Of a stretch of DNA of 64,000 nt, positions 61,691 through 64,000 are shown in pieces. The notes below the pieces were generated by a model. The model saw only the letters and a program-made list of their open reading frames with translations, was not told where the DNA came from and did not search any database. Source of the stretch: Actinomadura atramentaria DSM 43919 (GTDB lineage Bacteria > Actinomycetota > Actinomycetes > Streptosporangiales > Streptosporangiaceae). The DNA lies in the NCBI RefSeq assembly GCF_000381885.1, contig NZ_KB907211.1, forward strand, positions 539,366-603,365, read 5' to 3'. The translations under genes were made by a program, and so were the position numbers. The stretch's first letter is position 1; every line of letters starts with the position of its first letter.

Positions 61691-62769
61691 CCCGCGTCCT
61701 CGTCGTCAACGCCGGATCGAGCAGCATCAAGACGACGCTGCTCGACCACGACGACACGGTCCTCGCGCACGACTCGCTGCCCGTCGAGCACGGCGGCTTC
61801 GACGCGGACGCGCTCGCCGCCGCGCTGGACCGCGCGCCCGCGCCCGACGCGGTCGGGCACCGCGTCGTCCACGGCGGGAGCGAGTTCACCGAGCCGGTGC
61901 GGCTGGACGACCGCGTCCGCGACCGGCTGCGCGACCTCGCGGACCTCGCGCCGCTCCACCAGGCCAAGTCGCTCGCGGGCATCGACGCGGTCGGCCGCGC
62001 GCTGCCGGACGTCCCCGCCGTCGCCTGCTTCGACACCGCGTTCCACGCGACGCTGCCGCCCGCCGCCGCGACGTACGCGCTGCCCGCCGCGTGGCGCGAC
62101 CGGTACGCGCTGCGCCGCTACGGGTTCCACGGCCTGTCGCACGCGTACGCGTCCCGGACCGCCGCCGAGCTCACCGGACGGTCCCGGACGGTCGTCGCGC
62201 ACCTCGGCGCGGGCGCGTCCCTGTGCGCCGTGCGCGACGGCCGCAGCGTGGACACCACGATGGGCTTCACGCCGCTCGAAGGGCTCGTCATGGCGACGCG
62301 GTCCGGCAGCGTCGACCCCGGCCTGCTGCTGTGGCTCATCGAGCACGAGGGGCTCGCCCCCGCCGACGTCGCGGACGCCCTGGAGCACGACTCCGGCCTC
62401 ACCGGCCTCGCGGGCACCGGCGACCTGCGCGACCTGCTCGCCCGCGACGACGACGCGTCCCGCCTCGCCGTGGACGTCTACCTGCACCGGCTCCGCGCCG
62501 GGATCGCCGCGATGGCCGCGTCCCTCGACGGCCTCGACGTGCTGGTCTTCACCGGCGGCGTGGGGGAGCACTCGCCGCAGATCCGGTCGCGCGCCACGGA
62601 CGGGCTGGAGTTCCTGGGCGTCGCCCTCGACCTCGACCGCAACGCCGTCGAGACGGTGACGGGCGCCGTGGACGTCGGCACGAGCGGCGCGCCCGTCCGC
62701 ACGATCGTCGTCGAATCCCGCGAGGACCTGGAGGTCGCCGCCGGAGTGCGCGCCGTCCTCACCGGGTGA
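61687..62769 (+). CDS. ackA: Acetate kinase
   Basis: The 360-residue enzyme interconverts acetyl phosphate + ADP and acetate + ATP. It has [64 protein letters not shown] and [14 protein letters not shown]. At 360 residues it is shorter than the usual 400, with compact loops, as in other phosphoketolase-linked kinases. The ATGA overlap couples it to xfp. The pair forms a phosphoketolase bypass giving acetate and ATP. Confidence 0.96.
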   Translation: MTRVLVVNAGSSSIKTTLLDHDDTVLAHDSLPVEHGGFDADALAAALDRAPAPDAVGHRVVHGGSEFTEPVRLDDRVRDRLRDLADLAPLHQAKSLAGIDAVGRALPDVPAVACFDTAFHATLPPAAATYALPAAWRDRYALRRYGFHGLSHAYASRTAAELTGRSRTVVAHLGAGASLCAVRDGRSVDTTMGFTPLEGLVMATRSGSVDPGLLLWLIEHEGLAPADVADALEHDSGLTGLAGTGDLRDLLARDDDASRLAVDVYLHRLRAGIAAMAASLDGLDVLVFTGGVGEHSPQIRSRATDGLEFLGVALDLDRNAVETVTGAVDVGTSGAPVRTIVVESREDLEVAAGVRAVLTG

Positions 62770-62784
62770 CCGACCCCGCCCCAC

Positions 62785-63115
62785 CCGCGCACGCCCGCAT
62801 TCCGCCCGCGCCCACCCGCGTTCCGCCCGCGCACGCCCGTGCTCCGCGCGCGCTCACCCCGCGCTCACCCCGCTCTCTGTTCGGTCTCCGCCCGTGCTCA
62901 CTCGCGCACGCCCGCGTTCCGCCCGCGCTCACCCCGCGCTCCGTTCGCTCTCCGCCCGCGCTCACCCGCGCACGCTCGCGCTCACCCGCGTTCCGCCCGC
63001 GCACGCTCGCGCTCACCCGCGTTCCGCCCGCGCACGGCCGCGTTCCGCCCGCGCTCCGCTCGCGCGCACGGCCGCGTTCCGCCCGCGCTCCGCTCGCGCG
63101 CACGGCCGCGCCGCG
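62785..63115. repeat. GC-rich minisatellite block
   Basis: A low-complexity block rich in CCGCCCGCGC and GCGTTCC words follows ackA. It includes two perfect 31-nt copies (62967-62997, 62998-63028) and two perfect 34-nt copies (63029-63062, 63063-63096) plus a partial third. Frames are open by composition only; I see no gene. Confidence 0.85.
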
Positions 63116-63227
63116 TACGTCGCGCGGCGCGTGAAGGCCGAGCAGGCGCTCCGCCCGCGCGCTTGGCCGAGCCTCACCCGCGCACGGCCGCGAGCCGCCA
63201 GGCGAGCGGCCGGGCGCTCAAAAAAGG

Positions 63228-63382
63228 GGGGCTGCACCCGCAGCCTCGCGTTCTGCGTCCTACCGGTATGTAAGGACGCTCACCGATCCCCGCGCTCTCC
63301 AAGCCCTGGGAGTGCGGGGATCTGCTGTTGTCCGGCGTTGATTAACCGGCCTTCATCCCTTGTGGGATAAGGGTTTTCTGCT
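63228..63382 (+). ncRNA. Run of five hairpins; candidate structured RNA or tandem terminators
   Basis: Consecutive inverted repeats: GGCTGC/GCAGCC (63230-63245), GCGTCCT/AGGACGC (63255-63279), GATCCCCGC-CTC/GAG-GCGGGGATC (63285-63322), CCGG/CCGG (63332-63349) and CCCTT/AAGGG followed by TTTT (63357-63377). GC content drops here. The last hairpin with its U-tract ends transcription rightward. It could be an excised leader, a small RNA or stacked terminators for the ackA transcript. Confidence 0.4.
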
Positions 63383-63449
63383 AATGACTGTGCCGGGCTC
63401 TGGTTCTTTACCTTGTGCGGGGCATGTTCGGGGTGGTTGGTGGGTTGTA

Positions 63450-63572
63450 ACCGTCAGACCGCGACGGACCCGTGAGGGCGGCCCATACCGGGTTTTACCT
63501 TTCGGGGGAATCTTCGCCGCTGGTCAGGGGTTGTATTGACCCGAACCTGACCTACAGGGCCGCCGCCTTCTG
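63450..63572 (+). promoter_or_regulatory. Structured leader; possible c-di-AMP (ydaO-type) riboswitch
   Basis: GGCGGCCC (63477-63484) pairs with GGGCCGCC (63557-63564) and encloses GGTCAGG/CCTGACC (63522-63528, 63546-63552). Two short words resemble the ydaO consensus in order: GGGGGAAUC and then GACCCGAACC. In actinomycetes this riboswitch class precedes secreted cell-wall hydrolase genes, and a secreted protein gene lies about 190 bases downstream. The match is by eye and partial. Confidence 0.35.
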
Positions 63573-63675
63573 AGCGCGGCATCACCCTCCAGGTTCCTCT
63601 CTTCTTCTCTTTCTCTCTCCGGGACCGCGCGTGTTCGCGTGTTGGTTTCGGTGGCCGTTTCCCGCATGCACGACC

Positions 63676-63713
63676 ACATACCCCCACCCGTATCTGCATG
63701 GGTGGGTGTGTGT
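63676..63713 (+). promoter_or_regulatory. Hairpin in the leader of the secreted-protein gene
   Basis: ACATACCCCCACCC pairs with GGGTGGGTGTGTGT (one G-U pair, one mismatch) around a 10-base loop, 27 bases before the gene's ribosome-binding site. It could be an attenuator or expression-platform stem. Confidence 0.5.
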
Positions 63714-63754
63714 CCCGGGGCGGCTGGCCCGCTGATCCACGAAAGGGGTCTTTC

Positions 63755-64000
63755 ATGAAGACGCGAGCGATGAACGCCGTCCTGGCCACCGTGACCGGTT
63801 CCGCGATGGCGGGCATGATGGTCGCCGGCGTCGCCCTCTCGGGCAACGACCACGACGACACCACCACCAAGACCACCACCGCCGCCGCAGACCTGGCTCC
63901 GGCCAAGAAGACCGACGAGGGCAAGGACTCCAAGGCGCTGCTCACCGGCAAGACCACCGCGTCCTACTTCTGGGACGACGGATCGGGCGTCAACGGCGAC
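63755..64000 (+). CDS. Secreted protein, 5' part only (cut by window edge)
   Basis: The first 82 residues are visible. A signal peptide (MKTRAMNAVLATVTGSAMAG, then MMVAGVALSG) is followed by a Thr/Lys/Asp-rich linker and the start of a domain, TGKTTASYFWDDGSGVNGD. The ASYFW...G...GD beginning resembles double-psi beta-barrel (RlpA/expansin-like) or 3D-domain cell-wall proteins, but too little is present to be sure. GAAAGGGG (63741-63748) precedes the ATG. The gene has a long structured leader of at least 300 bases, unusual for this window. Confidence 0.7.
   Translation, partial: MKTRAMNAVLATVTGSAMAGMMVAGVALSGNDHDDTTTKTTTAAADLAPAKKTDEGKDSKALLTGKTTASYFWDDGSGVNGD

Noticed and set aside
62967..63096. 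31/34-nt repeats considered as a CRISPR array
   Set aside because: The units are contiguous tandem copies with no unique spacers, and there are no cas genes in the window.
62770..63270. Plus-strand frames after ackA encoding RVPPAHAR-type repeats
   Set aside because: They arise from the minisatellite; no start signal, no domain, and low-complexity composition.
63450..63572. tRNA or cobalamin riboswitch in the low-GC leader
   Set aside because: No cloverleaf, CCA end, or B12-box word is present; the ydaO resemblance is better though still partial.

Overview
The window is about 73% GC, with strong G/C at third codon positions, GTG starts, ATGA/GTGA gene overlaps and actinomycete family content (a four-gene conservon, LCP protein, DUF742, a mycothiol-dependent DsbA relative, F420-type Ddn fold, HspR-type operator at lon). 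It looks like a chromosomal segment of a filamentous actinomycete. I favour Streptosporangiales, for example an Actinomadura relative, but the sequence alone does not fix the genus. I see no rRNA, tRNA, insertion sequence, prophage or CRISPR array.

Layout. 0.2-5.1 kb: conservon operon (sensor kinase, roadblock, DUF742, GTPase). 5.2-11.3 kb: SGNH hydrolase, a triple P-loop AAA protein, an LCP cell-wall ligase and a leaderless small gene. 11.4-12 kb: two paralogous micro-membrane proteins. 12-15.3 kb: glutathione peroxidase, SDR, and an MFS-TetR pair. 15.3-19.2 kb: SWIM/DUF6493 pair. 19.3-21.8 kb: an isopropylmalate/homocitrate-synthase-like enzyme divergent from an HTH-fused citrate synthase. 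21.9-26.4 kb: small membrane proteins, glutamate decarboxylase, DUF2267 and GNAT. 26.6-30.1 kb: EF-hand protein, then a coupled operon of a beta-decarboxylating dehydrogenase homologue, an isochorismatase-like hydrolase and a repeat-invaded methyltransferase. 30.3-33.3 kb: Lon, with an HspR-like operator, and VanZ. 33.3-34.9 kb: an SDR-Ddn fusion.

34.9-40.4 kb holds the most interesting locus. It is a four-gene, translationally coupled minus-strand operon with one large SMC/MukB-like ATPase and three winged-helix-type partners. It resembles MksBEF or Wadjet JetABC, but has no JetD/TOPRIM nuclease beside it and two small KITE-sized subunits instead of one.

40.5-45.8 kb: a LuxR/ATPase regulator followed by two degenerate adenylate-forming (ANL) enzymes. 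45.8-50.1 kb: aldehyde dehydrogenase, two gene remnants, an SDR and a split RibD-like pair. 50.2-56.5 kb: sbcD-sbcC, a Na+/H+ antiporter and a small conserved protein. 56.5-62.8 kb: glycosyltransferase, KimA-like permease, and a phosphoketolase-acetate kinase operon. 62.8-64 kb: minisatellites, a run of hairpins, a structured leader that may be a c-di-AMP riboswitch, and the start of a secreted cell-wall-type protein cut by the window edge.

Two themes run through the window. Many genes start with a TAnnnT box 6-8 nt before the start codon and no Shine-Dalgarno, so they are probably leaderless. Short tandem repeats (12, 15, 30, 31, 34 and 36 nt) occur inside genes and in gaps, and the intragenic ones have lengths divisible by three.
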